Of a DNA stretch of 41,017 nt, positions 31,800-40,997 are shown piece after piece. Position 1 is the first letter of the stretch, and each line of letters begins with the position of its first letter. The notes below the pieces were generated by a model that searched no databases, was not told the DNA's origin, and worked only from the letters and a program-made list of their open reading frames with translations. The stretch covers positions 1 to 41,017 of the forward strand of contig JAFSWG010000039.1 in assembly GCA_017444645.1 (NCBI GenBank), written 5' to 3'. The DNA is from Acholeplasmatales bacterium. GTDB taxonomy: Bacteria; Bacillota_I; Bacilli_A; Acholeplasmatales; Anaeroplasmataceae. The position numbers were made by a program, and so were the translations under genes.

Positions 31800-33338
31800 A
31801 TGGGACTTTTAGAGGTTGAAGGACTAAAATTCAAATATGCAAGTGAAGATTTATTCAACAATGTTTCATTTAGAATACTAAATGGAGATCATATCGTAAT
31901 TGTTGGTGATAATGGAGCTGGTAAATCTACATTTATGAATTTGATAGCTAAAAATTTAATACCAGATTCAGGAACAATTACATGGGAAAATAATGTAACA
32001 TATGCATATTTAGACCAACACCTAAAGGTTAAAACTGATATTTCTATCAATGATTATATTTTAGATGTATTTAAGCCATTATATGAAAAAGAAGCATTAA
32101 TGAATTCATATTACGAAAAGCTAGCTACATGTAAGGAATATGAATATGAAAAATATTTAGATTACGCTAATTCAATCCAAGAAGAATTAGAAAAGAAAAA
32201 TTTCTATGCTATAAATTCAACAATGGGAAATATGATTAATGGTTTAGGTATAGCTGAATATGGTCTAGATACTAAATTATCTAATTTATCAGGTGGACAA
32301 AGAGCTAAAGTATATTTAGCTAAATTATTACTTGAGGCACCAGATGTATTATTAATGGATGAGCCTACAAATTTCTTGGATGAATCACATATTATTTGGT
32401 TAGCATCATACTTAAAATCTTTTAAGAAGCAATTTGTTGTTATAAGCCATGATGAAGCTTTCTTAAGAGAAATTGGAGAAGTAGTATATAATCTAAGCAA
32501 TAAAACTTTAGTTAGATATAATATGCCATATGATAAATATTTGGTTGAAAAAGAAATAAGAGAAGATAATTACAAAAAAGCATATCTTAATCAGCAAGCT
32601 TTTATTAAGAAAACTGAAGAATTTATTAAAAAGAATATTGTTAGGGCAACTACAACTAAAAGAGCTCAATCAAGAAGAAAAATGCTAGAGAAAATCCAGG
32701 TTATGGAAAAGCCGAAGAATCATGAGCCAATGCATTTGAAATTCCAGTTTTCTAAGGGATTAGGACAAGAAGTATTAAAGCTAAGTGATTTAACTGTAGG
32801 ATATGGTGATAAGGCTGTCTTATCTAATTTAGAATTCTTATTAAAACAAAATCAAAAGGTTGCAATACTTGGACATAATGGTGTAGGTAAATCTACAATA
32901 ATTAAAACAATTATGGGGATTATACCAAAGCTTGGTGGAGATTATGTTTGGAATCCATCTGCTGACCTAAATTATTTTGCCCAAGAAGAAAATTATGCTC
33001 CAAATGTTAACGCAATAGATTATTTAAGATATTATTATCATCTAAAAACAGATGGTGAATTACGAAGTGTATTAGCTCAAGCTGGAATAAAAGGTGATTT
33101 AGCAATAAAACCTATGGTACAGCTATCAGGTGGAGAACAAACTAAGGTTAGATTAGCCCTAATGACTATGAAAAAGAGTAATGTATTAATATTTGACGAA
33201 CCTACTAATCATTTAGATGTTGCATCTAAGGCAGAGCTTTGGGAAGCAATAGATGCATTCCCTGGTTCAGTTATATTAGTTACCCATGAAGATAATTTTT
33301 ATGAAGGATTAGTTGATCTAGAATTGAATTTTGAATAG
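31800..33338 (+). CDS. ABC-F family ATPase
   Basis: A 512-residue soluble protein with two ABC cassettes and no membrane segments. The first has GDNGAGKST, LSGGQRAKVYLAKLL and LLMDEPTNFLDE; the second has GHNGVGKST, LSGGEQTKVRLALM and IFDEPTNHLD. The linker between them (about residues 240–310, rich in Lys and Arg) is the P-site tRNA interaction motif region of ribosome-acting ABC-F proteins. Family members relieve stalled ribosomes or protect from ribosome-targeting antibiotics. It is closest in layout to YbiT-like proteins, but the subfamily is not assigned. AAAGGTGAT lies just before ATG 31800; the GTG at 31791 is part of that site. The next gene follows by eight bases. Confidence 0.92.
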   Translation: MGLLEVEGLKFKYASEDLFNNVSFRILNGDHIVIVGDNGAGKSTFMNLIAKNLIPDSGTITWENNVTYAYLDQHLKVKTDISINDYILDVFKPLYEKEALMNSYYEKLATCKEYEYEKYLDYANSIQEELEKKNFYAINSTMGNMINGLGIAEYGLDTKLSNLSGGQRAKVYLAKLLLEAPDVLLMDEPTNFLDESHIIWLASYLKSFKKQFVVISHDEAFLREIGEVVYNLSNKTLVRYNMPYDKYLVEKEIREDNYKKAYLNQQAFIKKTEEFIKKNIVRATTTKRAQSRRKMLEKIQVMEKPKNHEPMHLKFQFSKGLGQEVLKLSDLTVGYGDKAVLSNLEFLLKQNQKVAILGHNGVGKSTIIKTIMGIIPKLGGDYVWNPSADLNYFAQEENYAPNVNAIDYLRYYYHLKTDGELRSVLAQAGIKGDLAIKPMVQLSGGEQTKVRLALMTMKKSNVLIFDEPTNHLDVASKAELWEAIDAFPGSVILVTHEDNFYEGLVDLELNFE

Positions 33339-33346
33339 GTGAAATT

Positions 33347-33823
33347 ATGTTTAGAGAATTAAGAAGAATTAAACAAAAAATAGAAATAAGTGAATGTATT
33401 GAATTGTTAAAAAAGACCAAAAGAGCTACTCTAGCAGTATCAGGCGATGATAATTATCCATATTCACTTCCTATTAATTATTTTTATGATGAAATAAATA
33501 ATGCAATTTATTTCCATAGTGCTAAAGAGGGACATAAAATAGATTCAATCAAAAGAAATAAAAAAGTATCTTTATCTATAATTGGGGATGAATACAAAGA
33601 TGATGGTGGATATTTTTATTATGTTAAAAGTGTAATCATTTTTGGTAAAGCGGAAATAGTAATAGATGAAGAAGAAAGATATAATTATTTAAAAACCTTT
33701 GGTATGAAATATTTTCCATCAGAAGAATATACTGTTAATGAACTAAAAAAGAATATGGATAGAGCTTTATTAATTAAAATTAATATTGAACATATTAGTG
33801 GTAAATTAGTTCATGAAAAATAG
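33347..33823 (+). CDS. Pyridoxamine 5'-phosphate oxidase-like flavin-binding protein
   Basis: A 158-residue split-barrel flavoprotein of the PNPOx-like/NimA type. LKKTKRATLAVSGDDNYPYSLPINYFYD is split by conserved turns, and IYFHSAKEGHKIDSIKRNKKVSLSIIG carries the FMN phosphate-binding region. A later strand YYVKSVIIFGKAEIV completes the barrel. Such proteins bind FMN or F420 and some (NimA) reduce nitroimidazoles; the actual substrate is unknown. GGTGAAATT precedes the start. It is co-transcribed with the ABC-F gene. Confidence 0.85.
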   Translation: MFRELRRIKQKIEISECIELLKKTKRATLAVSGDDNYPYSLPINYFYDEINNAIYFHSAKEGHKIDSIKRNKKVSLSIIGDEYKDDGGYFYYVKSVIIFGKAEIVIDEEERYNYLKTFGMKYFPSEEYTVNELKKNMDRALLIKINIEHISGKLVHEK

Positions 33824-33856
33824 AATATAATGTAATTATATTTCCCAAAATATTTC

Positions 33857-33885
33857 TTGACTTTAAATATAGATAAAAGTATAAT
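33857..33885 (+). promoter_or_regulatory. Promoter of the yceD-like–rpmF unit
   Basis: TTGACT (33857–33862), a 17-bp spacer, TATAAT (33880–33885). Confidence 0.82.
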
Positions 33886-33906
33886 TGATATGCTGAGGTG
33901 ATTTTG

Positions 33907-34356
33907 ATGAGGTTTACTTTAGCTCAATTGAAGAAAACTCAAATGCCTTATTCATATGATGAGACAATAGATTTATCAAATGAACTTGATGGATTAGAAG
34001 ATATTGTTAAGTCAACACCATGTATAGTTAAATCAACTATCATGGATAGAGGCGATGAAACCTATAAGGTTAAATTCAATATTAATATTACTTTAACTTT
34101 AGAAGATTCAGTTTCATTAAAGCATTTTGATTTTCCAATTGATGTAGATGCAGAAGAAATATTTTCTACTGATGAATCAAATGAAGATGCTTTCTTAATT
34201 GATGGTATTACATTAGATACTAAAGAAGCTATACTTGCTAATATATTAATTAACAAGCCAATGGCAACTACAGTAGAAGAATTTGAAAGTGATTTAGACG
34301 ATTCTGAGGAAGAAAAGATAAATCCAGCATTTGCCTCATTAAAGGATTTATTGTAG
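33907..34356 (+). CDS. DUF177 (YceD-like) protein
   Basis: A 149-residue acidic protein of the DUF177/YceD family, almost always encoded just before rpmF. The N-terminal strand region ([20 protein letters not shown]) and the tail [11 protein letters not shown] are typical. In other bacteria YceD has been linked to 23S rRNA accumulation and ribosome assembly. It lacks the CxxC-containing core found in some homologues. ATG 33907 is preferred, as the GTG at 33898 belongs to the GAGGTGATTTTG ribosome site. It forms an operon with rpmF, 13 bases on. Confidence 0.9.
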   Translation: MRFTLAQLKKTQMPYSYDETIDLSNELDGLEDIVKSTPCIVKSTIMDRGDETYKVKFNINITLTLEDSVSLKHFDFPIDVDAEEIFSTDESNEDAFLIDGITLDTKEAILANILINKPMATTVEEFESDLDDSEEEKINPAFASLKDLL

Positions 34357-34369
34357 GAGGTGTTCTAAG

Positions 34370-34573
34370 ATGGCAGTACCTTTTCGTAGAGTATCAAAGA
34401 TGAAGAAAAGAATGAGACGTTCTCATTTAGCTTTATCAGTTCCTGGAATGATCACTTGTCCTTCATGTGGTGAATTAACATTAGCTCATAGAGTTTGTGC
34501 TAACTGTGGTTGCTACAAGGGAAAACAAGTAGTTGCAAAAAAGGAAGAAGCAGCTGAAGAAGCAGCAAAGTAA
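34370..34573 (+). CDS. rpmF: 50S ribosomal protein L32
   Basis: A 67-residue zinc-binding ribosomal protein. The start [19 protein letters not shown] is typical. The zinc ligands are CPSC (about residues 30–33) and CANC (about 44–47), so this is the C+ zinc form. The C-terminal tail is rich in Lys, Glu and Ala, an extension of about ten residues. GGAGGTG precedes the start. A long hairpin separates it from rsmH. Confidence 0.97.
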   Translation: MAVPFRRVSKMKKRMRRSHLALSVPGMITCPSCGELTLAHRVCANCGCYKGKQVVAKKEEAAEEAAK

Positions 34574-34586
34574 AATTCTAATACGA

Positions 34587-34624
34587 AAATAGAAATAGAC
34601 GCCTGGGGTGTCTATTTTCTATTT
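34587..34624 (+). terminator. Long hairpin between rpmF and rsmH
   Basis: About 17 bp of stem with one bulged A and one G·U pair (AAATAG at 34587 pairs with CTATTT at 34619–34624), loop TGG. The T tract after it is weak, so it may attenuate rather than end transcription into rsmH. Confidence 0.6.
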
Positions 34625-34646
34625 ATAGATAATTTAGGAGGAATCT

Positions 34647-35570
34647 ATGTATATTCATAAAAGTGTATTACTTCAAGAAGCAATTGAAAATCTAAATATA
34701 AAACCTGATGGAATATATGTAGATTGCACTCTTGGTGGCGGTGGACATTCAAAAGAAATATTGAAAAGATTAACTACAGGCCACTTATATTGCTTTGATC
34801 AGGATGATTATGCCTTTTTAAGAGCTAAAGAGGTATTAGATGAGGTTTCATCTAATTACACCTTTATAAAAGCAAATTTCAAGGATATCAAAAAAGAATT
34901 AAATAAGCTTGGCGTAGAAAAAATAGATGGTGTTTTATATGATTTAGGTGTATCATCTTTCCAATTTGATATTCCAGAGCGTGGCTTTAGCTATAATTAT
35001 GATGCATCACTTGATATGAGAATGAATCAAAATCAAGATTTAACTGCAGCTAAGATTGTTAATAATTATTCTTTTAATGAAATATTAAATATATTAAATA
35101 GATATGGTGAAGAACCATTTGCTAAGCAGATAGCAAGACAAATAGAAAAACAAAGACAAATCAAACCTATTGAAACAACATTTGAATTAGTTGATGTAAT
35201 TAAAAGTGCATTACCACAAAAGGTGTTAAATAAAAAAGGTCATCCTGCTAAACAAACATTTCAAGCTTTGCGTATAGCAGTTAATGATGAGCTTCGTGTA
35301 TTTGAGGTATCTATAAATGATGCCTTAGATATGTTAAATAAAGATGGCTATGCTGTAGTAATTACATTCCATTCATTAGAAGATAGAATTTGTAAGACAG
35401 TATTTAAAGAAAGATCAACACTTGATATACCAGAAGGATTGCCAATAATAATTAAAGACGAAGCACCATTTGAACTTATTACACGTCATCCTATTGTATC
35501 AGGTGAAGAAGAATTAGAAAATAATAATAGAGCACATAGTGCTAAAATGAGAGTTTTAAGAAAAAGATAA
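34647..35570 (+). CDS. rsmH: 16S rRNA (cytosine1402-N4)-methyltransferase
   Basis: A 307-residue S-adenosylmethionine-dependent enzyme (formerly MraW). The N-terminus YIHKSVLLQEAIENL, the SAM motif VDCTLGGGGHSKEIL, and later GVLYDLGVSSFQFD, KKGHPAKQTFQALRI and VITFHSLEDRICK are family hallmarks. GGAGG sits six bases before the ATG. In most bacteria rsmH leads the division/cell wall cluster with mraZ and ftsL; here neither is adjacent, so the cluster is broken. Confidence 0.97.
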   Translation: MYIHKSVLLQEAIENLNIKPDGIYVDCTLGGGGHSKEILKRLTTGHLYCFDQDDYAFLRAKEVLDEVSSNYTFIKANFKDIKKELNKLGVEKIDGVLYDLGVSSFQFDIPERGFSYNYDASLDMRMNQNQDLTAAKIVNNYSFNEILNILNRYGEEPFAKQIARQIEKQRQIKPIETTFELVDVIKSALPQKVLNKKGHPAKQTFQALRIAVNDELRVFEVSINDALDMLNKDGYAVVITFHSLEDRICKTVFKERSTLDIPEGLPIIIKDEAPFELITRHPIVSGEEELENNNRAHSAKMRVLRKR

Positions 35571-35635
35571 TTAATTATATTATTAGAGCATATAATATGC
35601 TATAATAAATGCGTTGTTGAAAGGGGAGATATAGA

Positions 35636-35935
35636 ATGGCTAAAAATAGCGGAAGCAGCACAAAAATTACATTATTTTGGATTGTCGGTTTAATCGCATT
35701 CATTTCATTAATGCTTGGAGGTACAATCTTTTTATTAGGTTTAACAGGTATTAATAGTGATGTATTAAATAAATTAAGCCATATTTGCCATATATTCTTA
35801 TTTATATGTGCTGGCGTTGCTGGTTTTGTTTGGTTAGACAATGTTAAATGGAATAAAACAGTAAAGATTGTATTTATGGTTTTATTTATCATTTTCTTCG
35901 TGCTAGCAATCGTTGGTGTAGTAAGAGCATTCTAA
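35636..35935 (+). CDS. Small three-helix membrane protein
   Basis: A 99-residue membrane protein with three hydrophobic segments (about residues 11–36, 50–68 and 76–98) and a basic, Ser-rich N-terminus. The family is not recognised. GAAAGGGGAG precedes the ATG. Several TATAAT-like sequences (35591 and 35601) lie upstream but no good -35 was seen. A terminator follows, so it is probably transcribed alone or with rsmH. Confidence 0.72.
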   Translation: MAKNSGSSTKITLFWIVGLIAFISLMLGGTIFLLGLTGINSDVLNKLSHICHIFLFICAGVAGFVWLDNVKWNKTVKIVFMVLFIIFFVLAIVGVVRAF

Positions 35936-35937
35936 TG

Positions 35938-35967
35938 AAAAATCCGATTTAATCGGATTTTTATTTT
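35938..35967 (+). terminator. Terminator after the small membrane protein gene
   Basis: AAAAATCCGA, loop TTTAA, TCGGATTTTT (35953–35962), followed by a T-rich tract. Confidence 0.9.
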
Positions 35968-35976
35968 GCCTAAATA

Positions 35977-36005
35977 TTTAATTTTTATCAAAAAAGAATT
36001 ATAAT
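35977..36005 (+). promoter_or_regulatory. Promoter of the CBM-like fusion gene
   Basis: TTTAAT (35977–35982), a 17-bp spacer, TATAAT (36000–36005). Confidence 0.55.
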
Positions 36006-36028
36006 TAATCTATAGGGAGATGTTAAAT

Positions 36029-36904
36029 ATGGAAAAATATATTTATTCTAAATCTTTAAAAGCTAAATTGATATTAGAAAGAGGCTTTATGATAGAAGCA
36101 TACCAAACATTAATGGATGTTATTAAATCAAGAAAGGATGCTCAAATATTTTCTAGCTTTTATAAAGAAAGAATTTCAAATGGCAAAAATAAAGTGGCAT
36201 TAATTAAAGGATTTAAAAAGAATTTAGTTGTTTATTTTGCATTAAATCCAGCTAAAATTAATGAAAAATATGGAATTAGTGATGTTTCTAATACAATATC
36301 ATATGCTAATTATCCAACAAAATTAATTATTGACTCAAATAAGGATTTAAAAAATGCAATTAGATTAATGGAAAAAGCTTTATCTAATGCTGGTTTAAAT
36401 GAGCTAGAAGCAACAGAATATATAGATTATAATGATGAATTAAAGGAAATGACATTTGATGAATTGGTTGAATGTGGTTTAATTAAAAAATATATTAAAT
36501 ATATTCCAGATGATGATTTTTCTAATCAAGAATCATATCATGTTGTAAAAACAAATAATCAAATTACTAAAGTAGAAAAACAACCAGTAATTGAAATGGT
36601 TAATGTTAGACTTAAAGTAATGGTAAAGGGAATTATGCCTGATGATTTGTATCTAATCACTAATTTTACAAATTGGAGTGTTGATAAAGCTATAAAATTA
36701 AATAGAGTAGAAGATTATTTTATAGTAGATGCTAAATTCCCTAAGAATTTTGATTTAGAATTTAAGATTTCTTTAAACAAAGATTGGTACGGAGTAGAAA
36801 AAGGAATCTTTGGAGAAGAAATTAAAAATCATAAATATTATCTAGATAACGATATAGAAGTAGAAGATATCATCTATAATTTTAGAAGAGAAGATAATAA
36901 ATAG
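36029..36904 (+). CDS. Unknown protein: Firmicutes repeat-type N domain plus starch-binding-like C domain
   Basis: A 291-residue cytosolic protein with two parts. Residues about 25–125 (FSSFYKERISNGKNKVALIKG, then NLVVYFALNPAKINEKY and YPTKLIIDSNKDLKNAIRLM) resemble a unit I have seen repeated in many gut Firmicutes proteins (pattern KTLxLYLALDPxxYxxKY); its function is unknown and I cannot name a family. Residues about 195–290 (VRLKVMVKGIMPDDLYLITNFTNWS, then YFIVDAKFPKNFDLEFKISL) look like a carbohydrate-binding module of the CBM20/48 type, which binds alpha-glucans. No catalytic domain is visible. GGGAGA lies eight bases before ATG 36029. It ends at a bidirectional terminator. Confidence 0.7.
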   Translation: MEKYIYSKSLKAKLILERGFMIEAYQTLMDVIKSRKDAQIFSSFYKERISNGKNKVALIKGFKKNLVVYFALNPAKINEKYGISDVSNTISYANYPTKLIIDSNKDLKNAIRLMEKALSNAGLNELEATEYIDYNDELKEMTFDELVECGLIKKYIKYIPDDDFSNQESYHVVKTNNQITKVEKQPVIEMVNVRLKVMVKGIMPDDLYLITNFTNWSVDKAIKLNRVEDYFIVDAKFPKNFDLEFKISLNKDWYGVEKGIFGEEIKNHKYYLDNDIEVEDIIYNFRREDNK

Positions 36905-36905
36905 A

Positions 36906-36940
36906 AAAAAGCTGTTAGGATACTAACAGCTTTATTTTTT
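36906..36940. terminator. Bidirectional terminator between the fusion gene and clpB
   Basis: AAAGCTGTTAG (36908–36918), loop GATA, CTAACAGCTTT (36923–36933), with A run before and T run after. Confidence 0.9.
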
Positions 36941-39056
36941 ACTTTGTAAATATTCTTATTTTACCATCAACTACATCACAAACATATGGTAATTGTGGTT
37001 TTAGATTACCCTTGATGATTTCAGTCGCAATAAATGTTTCAACATTCTTTGTGATAAATCTAGCAATTGGTCTAGCACCAAATTCTTCATCAAATGATTC
37101 ATCTAATATCCATTTCTTTAATGAATCAGCAAAGTAGATATCTAAGCCTTGAGTAATTAATCTCATATTTAATTCCTTTAACATCTTATTAACAATTAAT
37201 AATTGTACATCCTTTGTTAATGGATGGAATTTAATTATTTCGTCAATACGATTTAAAAACTCAGGTTTAAATGTCATTTTTAGTAGCTTTTCAACTTCAG
37301 CATCTTTATCCTTTTCATCACTTAATAGAATATTAGATCCTAGATTAGATGTCATGATAATTATAGTATTCTTAAAATCAATAGTTCTACCTTGAGAATC
37401 AGTTAATCTACCATCATCTAATATTTGAAGTAAAATATTAAATACATCGGGATGTGCTTTTTCAATTTCATCAAATAGGATAATAGAATAAGGAGAACGT
37501 CTAACCTTTTCAGTTAATTGACCACCTTCTTCATATCCGATATATCCTGGGGCAGAACCAATTAATTTAGATACAGAATATTGTTCCATATATTCAGACA
37601 TATCTAATCTAATAATATGGCTTTCAGAATCGAATAATGCTTCAGCTAAAGCTTTAGCTAATTCAGTTTTACCAACACCAGTAGGACCTAAGAATAAGAA
37701 TGAACCAATTGGTTTTGTTTCATCCTTAATACCAGCACGCTGACGAATTATTGCGTCAGATATTAATTCAACTGCCTCATCTTGGCCAATTACTCTTTGT
37801 TTTAATACATTAGAAAGATTTAATATCTTTTCTTTTTCTCCTTGCATTAATTTAGAGATTGGAATATTAGTCCATTTAGATACAACTTCAGCAATATCTT
37901 CCTCAGTAACTGATTCAGATAGAAGATGATCTTCTTTTGATTTGGCTTGATATTCATCAATTTTCTTTTGAAGATTAGGAATTACTGAATATTGTAATTC
38001 AGAAGCACGTTTATAATTTCCTTCATTAAAAGCTTTATCTAATTCAAATTTAGATTTATCCATCTCAGCTTTAATATCTTTATATGCTTGAATTTCAACC
38101 TTTTCCTGATTCCATTTGTCATTAAATTCTTTTTGTTTCTTATTTAATTCATCTAATTCTTTATTAATTTCATTTAATCTTTCTTTAGAAATAGAATCAT
38201 TTTCCTTTTTTAATGCCATTTGTTCGATTTTAAGTTGTGCAATATGACGGTCTAAATCGTCAAGCTCAGCTGGCTTAGAATCTATTTCCATACGACAAGA
38301 AGCACAAGCTTCATCAATTAAATCAATAGCCTTATCTGGTAAGAATCTATCTTGAATATATCTATTAGATAATGTAGCAGCAGCAACTACTGCGTTATCT
38401 TGAATAGTTACACCATGATGAAGCTCAAATTTTTCTTTTACTCCACGTAAAATTGAAATAGTATCCTCAACAGATGGTTCAGCAACTAAAACCTTTTGAA
38501 ATCTACGCTCTAAGGCTGAATCTTTTTCAATATATTCCTTATATTCCTTTAAAGTAGTAGCACCAATACAGTGTAATTCACCACGTGCTAGCATTGGCTT
38601 TAGCATATTACCGGCATCAAGTGCGCCATCAGCTTTACCAGCACCTACAATTAAATGAATTTCATCAATAAACATAATTATTTTACCGTTTGATTTTTTG
38701 ACATCATTTAAAACAGCTTTTAGTCTTTCTTCGAATTCACCACGGAATTTAGCACCAGCAATTAATGCACCCATATCAAGCTCAAAGATAGTTTTATCTT
38801 TTAAAGAAGTAGGAACATCATTTGCGACAATACGATGAGCTAAGCCCTCGATAATTGCAGTTTTACCTACACCTGGTTCACCAATTAATACTGGGTTATT
38901 TTTTGTTCTTCTTGATAGTATTTTAATAATACGTCTAATTTCTTCGTCTCTACCAATAACGGGATCAATTTTGCCCTCTTTAGCTAGACTAACGACATCA
39001 CGACCATATTTTTCTAATACATTTTCTTCTTGTTGCATGTTTTCATTATTCATCAT
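36939..39056 (-). CDS. clpB: ClpB-type disaggregase lacking the N-terminal domain
   Basis: A 705-residue AAA+ chaperone that dissolves aggregates with DnaK. The first ATPase ring has [10 protein letters not shown] and [13 protein letters not shown] long coiled-coil middle domain of ClpB type covers about residues 260–385, rich in Lys, Glu and Gln. The second ring has [16 protein letters not shown] and [13 protein letters not shown]. ClpP-docking tripeptide loops are not seen. Usual ClpB is about 860 residues; here the roughly 150-residue substrate-binding N domain is absent and the protein starts just before [26 protein letters not shown] lies seven bases before the ATG at 39056; an upstream in-frame ATG at 39071 overlaps it. 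A CIRCE site upstream places it under HrcA heat-shock control. Confidence 0.95.
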   Translation of the reverse strand: MMNNENMQQEENVLEKYGRDVVSLAKEGKIDPVIGRDEEIRRIIKILSRRTKNNPVLIGEPGVGKTAIIEGLAHRIVANDVPTSLKDKTIFELDMGALIAGAKFRGEFEERLKAVLNDVKKSNGKIIMFIDEIHLIVGAGKADGALDAGNMLKPMLARGELHCIGATTLKEYKEYIEKDSALERRFQKVLVAEPSVEDTISILRGVKEKFELHHGVTIQDNAVVAAATLSNRYIQDRFLPDKAIDLIDEACASCRMEIDSKPAELDDLDRHIAQLKIEQMALKKENDSISKERLNEINKELDELNKKQKEFNDKWNQEKVEIQAYKDIKAEMDKSKFELDKAFNEGNYKRASELQYSVIPNLQKKIDEYQAKSKEDHLLSESVTEEDIAEVVSKWTNIPISKLMQGEKEKILNLSNVLKQRVIGQDEAVELISDAIIRQRAGIKDETKPIGSFLFLGPTGVGKTELAKALAEALFDSESHIIRLDMSEYMEQYSVSKLIGSAPGYIGYEEGGQLTEKVRRSPYSIILFDEIEKAHPDVFNILLQILDDGRLTDSQGRTIDFKNTIIIMTSNLGSNILLSDEKDKDAEVEKLLKMTFKPEFLNRIDEIIKFHPLTKDVQLLIVNKMLKELNMRLITQGLDIYFADSLKKWILDESFDEEFGARPIARFITKNVETFIATEIIKGNLKPQLPYVCDVVDGKIRIFTK

Positions 39057-39099
39057 AATTAATCCCTCCATTCATGGTAGCTTTTCTTGCTACAATTAT

Positions 39100-39127
39100 A
39101 TTATATCACTAAAATTGGCACTTGCAA
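39100..39127 (-). promoter_or_regulatory. Promoter of clpB
   Basis: On the minus strand TTGCAA (39127–39122), 16 bp, TATAAT (39105–39100), with TG two bases upstream. The -35 lies inside the CIRCE element. Confidence 0.7.
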
Positions 39128-39141
39128 GTAGAGAGTGCTAA
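39115..39141 (-). promoter_or_regulatory. CIRCE element (HrcA operator)
   Basis: On the minus strand TTAGCACTC, a 9-base spacer, AAGTGCCAA. The first arm is the exact CIRCE consensus and the second differs at two of nine bases. It overlaps the clpB -35, so HrcA binding would block transcription. Confidence 0.92.
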
Positions 39142-39180
39142 TTTTCTTTTTGAAAGAAGAATTAATTATAAAATAATTAA

Positions 39181-39216
39181 AAAATAAAAAAAGATTGAGA
39201 TTTTGGTCTCAATCTT
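39181..39216 (-). terminator. Terminator of the DUF1846 gene
   Basis: AAGATTGAGA (39191–39200), loop, TCTCAATCTT (39207–39216). Read on the minus strand it is followed by TTTTTATTTT. It overlaps the stop codon. Confidence 0.88.
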
Positions 39217-40696
39217 ACTTAACATATAATTTATGTGCGTAGAAATCAGCTTCTGATGTAGTATCAATTTTAAGCTTTTTAAATACTGAAGCATCTACTT
39301 GAGGAAGTATTACAGATGAATGAGCTTGACAATGAGCTAATTCAGGTAACTTTGACATTGCCATTTGGGCAAGTGGATTGGTAGTAGCAGAAATTGCTAA
39401 TGCAATTAATATTTCATCCGCATGTAATCTAGGGTTATGATTGCCTAAATTATTAATTTTCATTTTTGAAATAGGCTCAATAATAGTAGGAGAGATAATT
39501 AAAATATCATCTCTAATATCAGCAAGCTTCTTTAAAGCATTTAATATTAATGCAGCAGGAGCAGATAGTAAAGGAGATGTTTTAGCGTCTACTAATGTTC
39601 CATCAGGTAATTCAAGCCCCATTGAAACAGTATTACTTAAATCTCTCTTATCAAGTGCAGCCTTAACGCATTTTCTATCATCTACAGATATTTCAAGTTG
39701 ACGCATTAATAATGCAATTTTTTCAACTGCATCTCTTTTTACTTTACCATTTCTTAAATCAACTAATGAATTTAAATATCTTCTAATGATTTCATCCTTA
39801 GAAGCTTCTTTAGCAGCTTCATCATCACATATAGCATAACCAGCCATATTTACACCCATATCAGTAGGTGATTTATATGGAGAAGAACCATAAATTGCCT
39901 CAAACATTGATTTTAAAACTGGGAAAATTTCAACATCTCTATTATAGTTAACAGTTTGAACATTATAAGCTTCAAGGTGATATGGATCAATCATGTTAAC
40001 ATCATTTAAATCAGCAGTAGCTGCTTCATAAGCTAGATTTACAGGATGCTTAAGAGGAATATTCCAAATAGGGAATGTTTCATACTTAGCATAACCAGCT
40101 TTAATACCACGTTTGTTTTCGTGATATAGCTGAGAAAGACAAGTAGCCATTTTACCTGAACCAGGTCCTGGTGCTGTAACAACTACGATTGGTCTAGTTG
40201 TTTCAATATATTCATTTTTGCCAAAACCATTTTCACTGATGATATTATTAACATCATGAGGATATCCAGCGATTTCATAATGTAGATATGTTTTAATACC
40301 TAAATTATTTAATCTATCCTTAAATGATTCAACTTGAGGTACTGCTTGATATTGAGTAATGCATACAGAACCAACAAATAATCCAGATGCTCTAAAAGCA
40401 TCAATTAATCTTAATACTTCAGATTGATAAGGTATACCTAAATCAGATCTAATTTTATTTTTTTGAATGTCATGTGCGTTAATAGCAATAACAACTTCAA
40501 CCTTTTCTTTTAATGTTAATAGCATTCTTAATTTACTATCAGGTAAGAAGCCAGGTAGTACTCTAGAAGCATGGTAATCATCAAATAATTTACCACCAAA
40601 TTCTAGGTAAAGTTTATCTCCAAAAGAAGAAACTCTTTTTAAAATATTTTCAGATTGTAGCTTTAAATATTTATCATTATCAAAAGCAATTTTCAT
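39215..40696 (-). CDS. DUF1846 (UPF0371) family protein
   Basis: A 493-residue protein of the DUF1846 family, whose usual length is about 500. The start KIAFDNDKYLKLQSENIL, the early EFGGKLFDDYHASRVLPGF, and the later VTAPGPGSGKMATCLSQLYH are diagnostic. The P-loop-like GPGSGK and the fold of this family suggest nucleotide or coenzyme binding; its reaction is not established. GAGGTGACATT precedes the ATG. It is transcribed alone between a promoter at 40790 and a terminator at its stop. Confidence 0.92.
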   Translation of the reverse strand: MKIAFDNDKYLKLQSENILKRVSSFGDKLYLEFGGKLFDDYHASRVLPGFLPDSKLRMLLTLKEKVEVVIAINAHDIQKNKIRSDLGIPYQSEVLRLIDAFRASGLFVGSVCITQYQAVPQVESFKDRLNNLGIKTYLHYEIAGYPHDVNNIISENGFGKNEYIETTRPIVVVTAPGPGSGKMATCLSQLYHENKRGIKAGYAKYETFPIWNIPLKHPVNLAYEAATADLNDVNMIDPYHLEAYNVQTVNYNRDVEIFPVLKSMFEAIYGSSPYKSPTDMGVNMAGYAICDDEAAKEASKDEIIRRYLNSLVDLRNGKVKRDAVEKIALLMRQLEISVDDRKCVKAALDKRDLSNTVSMGLELPDGTLVDAKTSPLLSAPAALILNALKKLADIRDDILIISPTIIEPISKMKINNLGNHNPRLHADEILIALAISATTNPLAQMAMSKLPELAHCQAHSSVILPQVDASVFKKLKIDTTSEADFYAHKLYVK

Positions 40697-40761
40697 AATG
40701 TCACCTCATATAAAATCAACAAAAAATATATAAATATAATAGCATTATATATAACACAAAT

Positions 40762-40790
40762 ATTATAGTATTATATAATTCTATTATCAA
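40762..40790 (-). promoter_or_regulatory. Promoter of the DUF1846 gene
   Basis: On the minus strand TTGATA (40790–40785), a 17-bp spacer, TATAAT (40767–40762). Confidence 0.7.
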
Positions 40791-40833
40791 GAAAAAAATA
40801 AAAAAAATCAATTCAAAAGAAAGCAAATTTTGA

Positions 40834-40862
40834 TTGACAATATATATCCAGTTTGGTATAAT
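40834..40862 (+). promoter_or_regulatory. Promoter of tRNA-Cys
   Basis: Consensus TTGACA (40834–40839), a 17-bp spacer, TATAAT (40857–40862), 16 bases before the tRNA. Confidence 0.9.
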
Positions 40863-40878
40863 AATTTTGTTCATACGT

Positions 40879-40952
40879 GGCCCTGTAGCCAAGTGGTAAG
40901 GCACGGCACTGCAACTGCCTGATCGCTGGTTCAAATCCGGTCGGGGCCTCCA
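40879..40952 (+). tRNA. tRNA-Cys (anticodon GCA)
   Basis: A 74-base cloverleaf. GGCCCTG pairs with CGGGGCC (one G·U); the discriminator is U as expected for cysteine; CCA is encoded. The anticodon loop is CTGCAAC, and the T-arm has GGTTCAAATCC. The first pair of the anticodon stem is a C·U mismatch. Confidence 0.94.
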
Positions 40953-40964
40953 TTAAAGAACAAT

Positions 40965-40997
40965 AGGTTTGATACCGTTTGGTGTTAAACCTTTTTT
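40965..40997 (+). terminator. Terminator after tRNA-Cys
   Basis: AGGTTTGATACC, loop GTTT, GGTGTTAAACCT (40981–40992): a 12-bp stem with two G·U pairs, then T residues. Confidence 0.88.
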
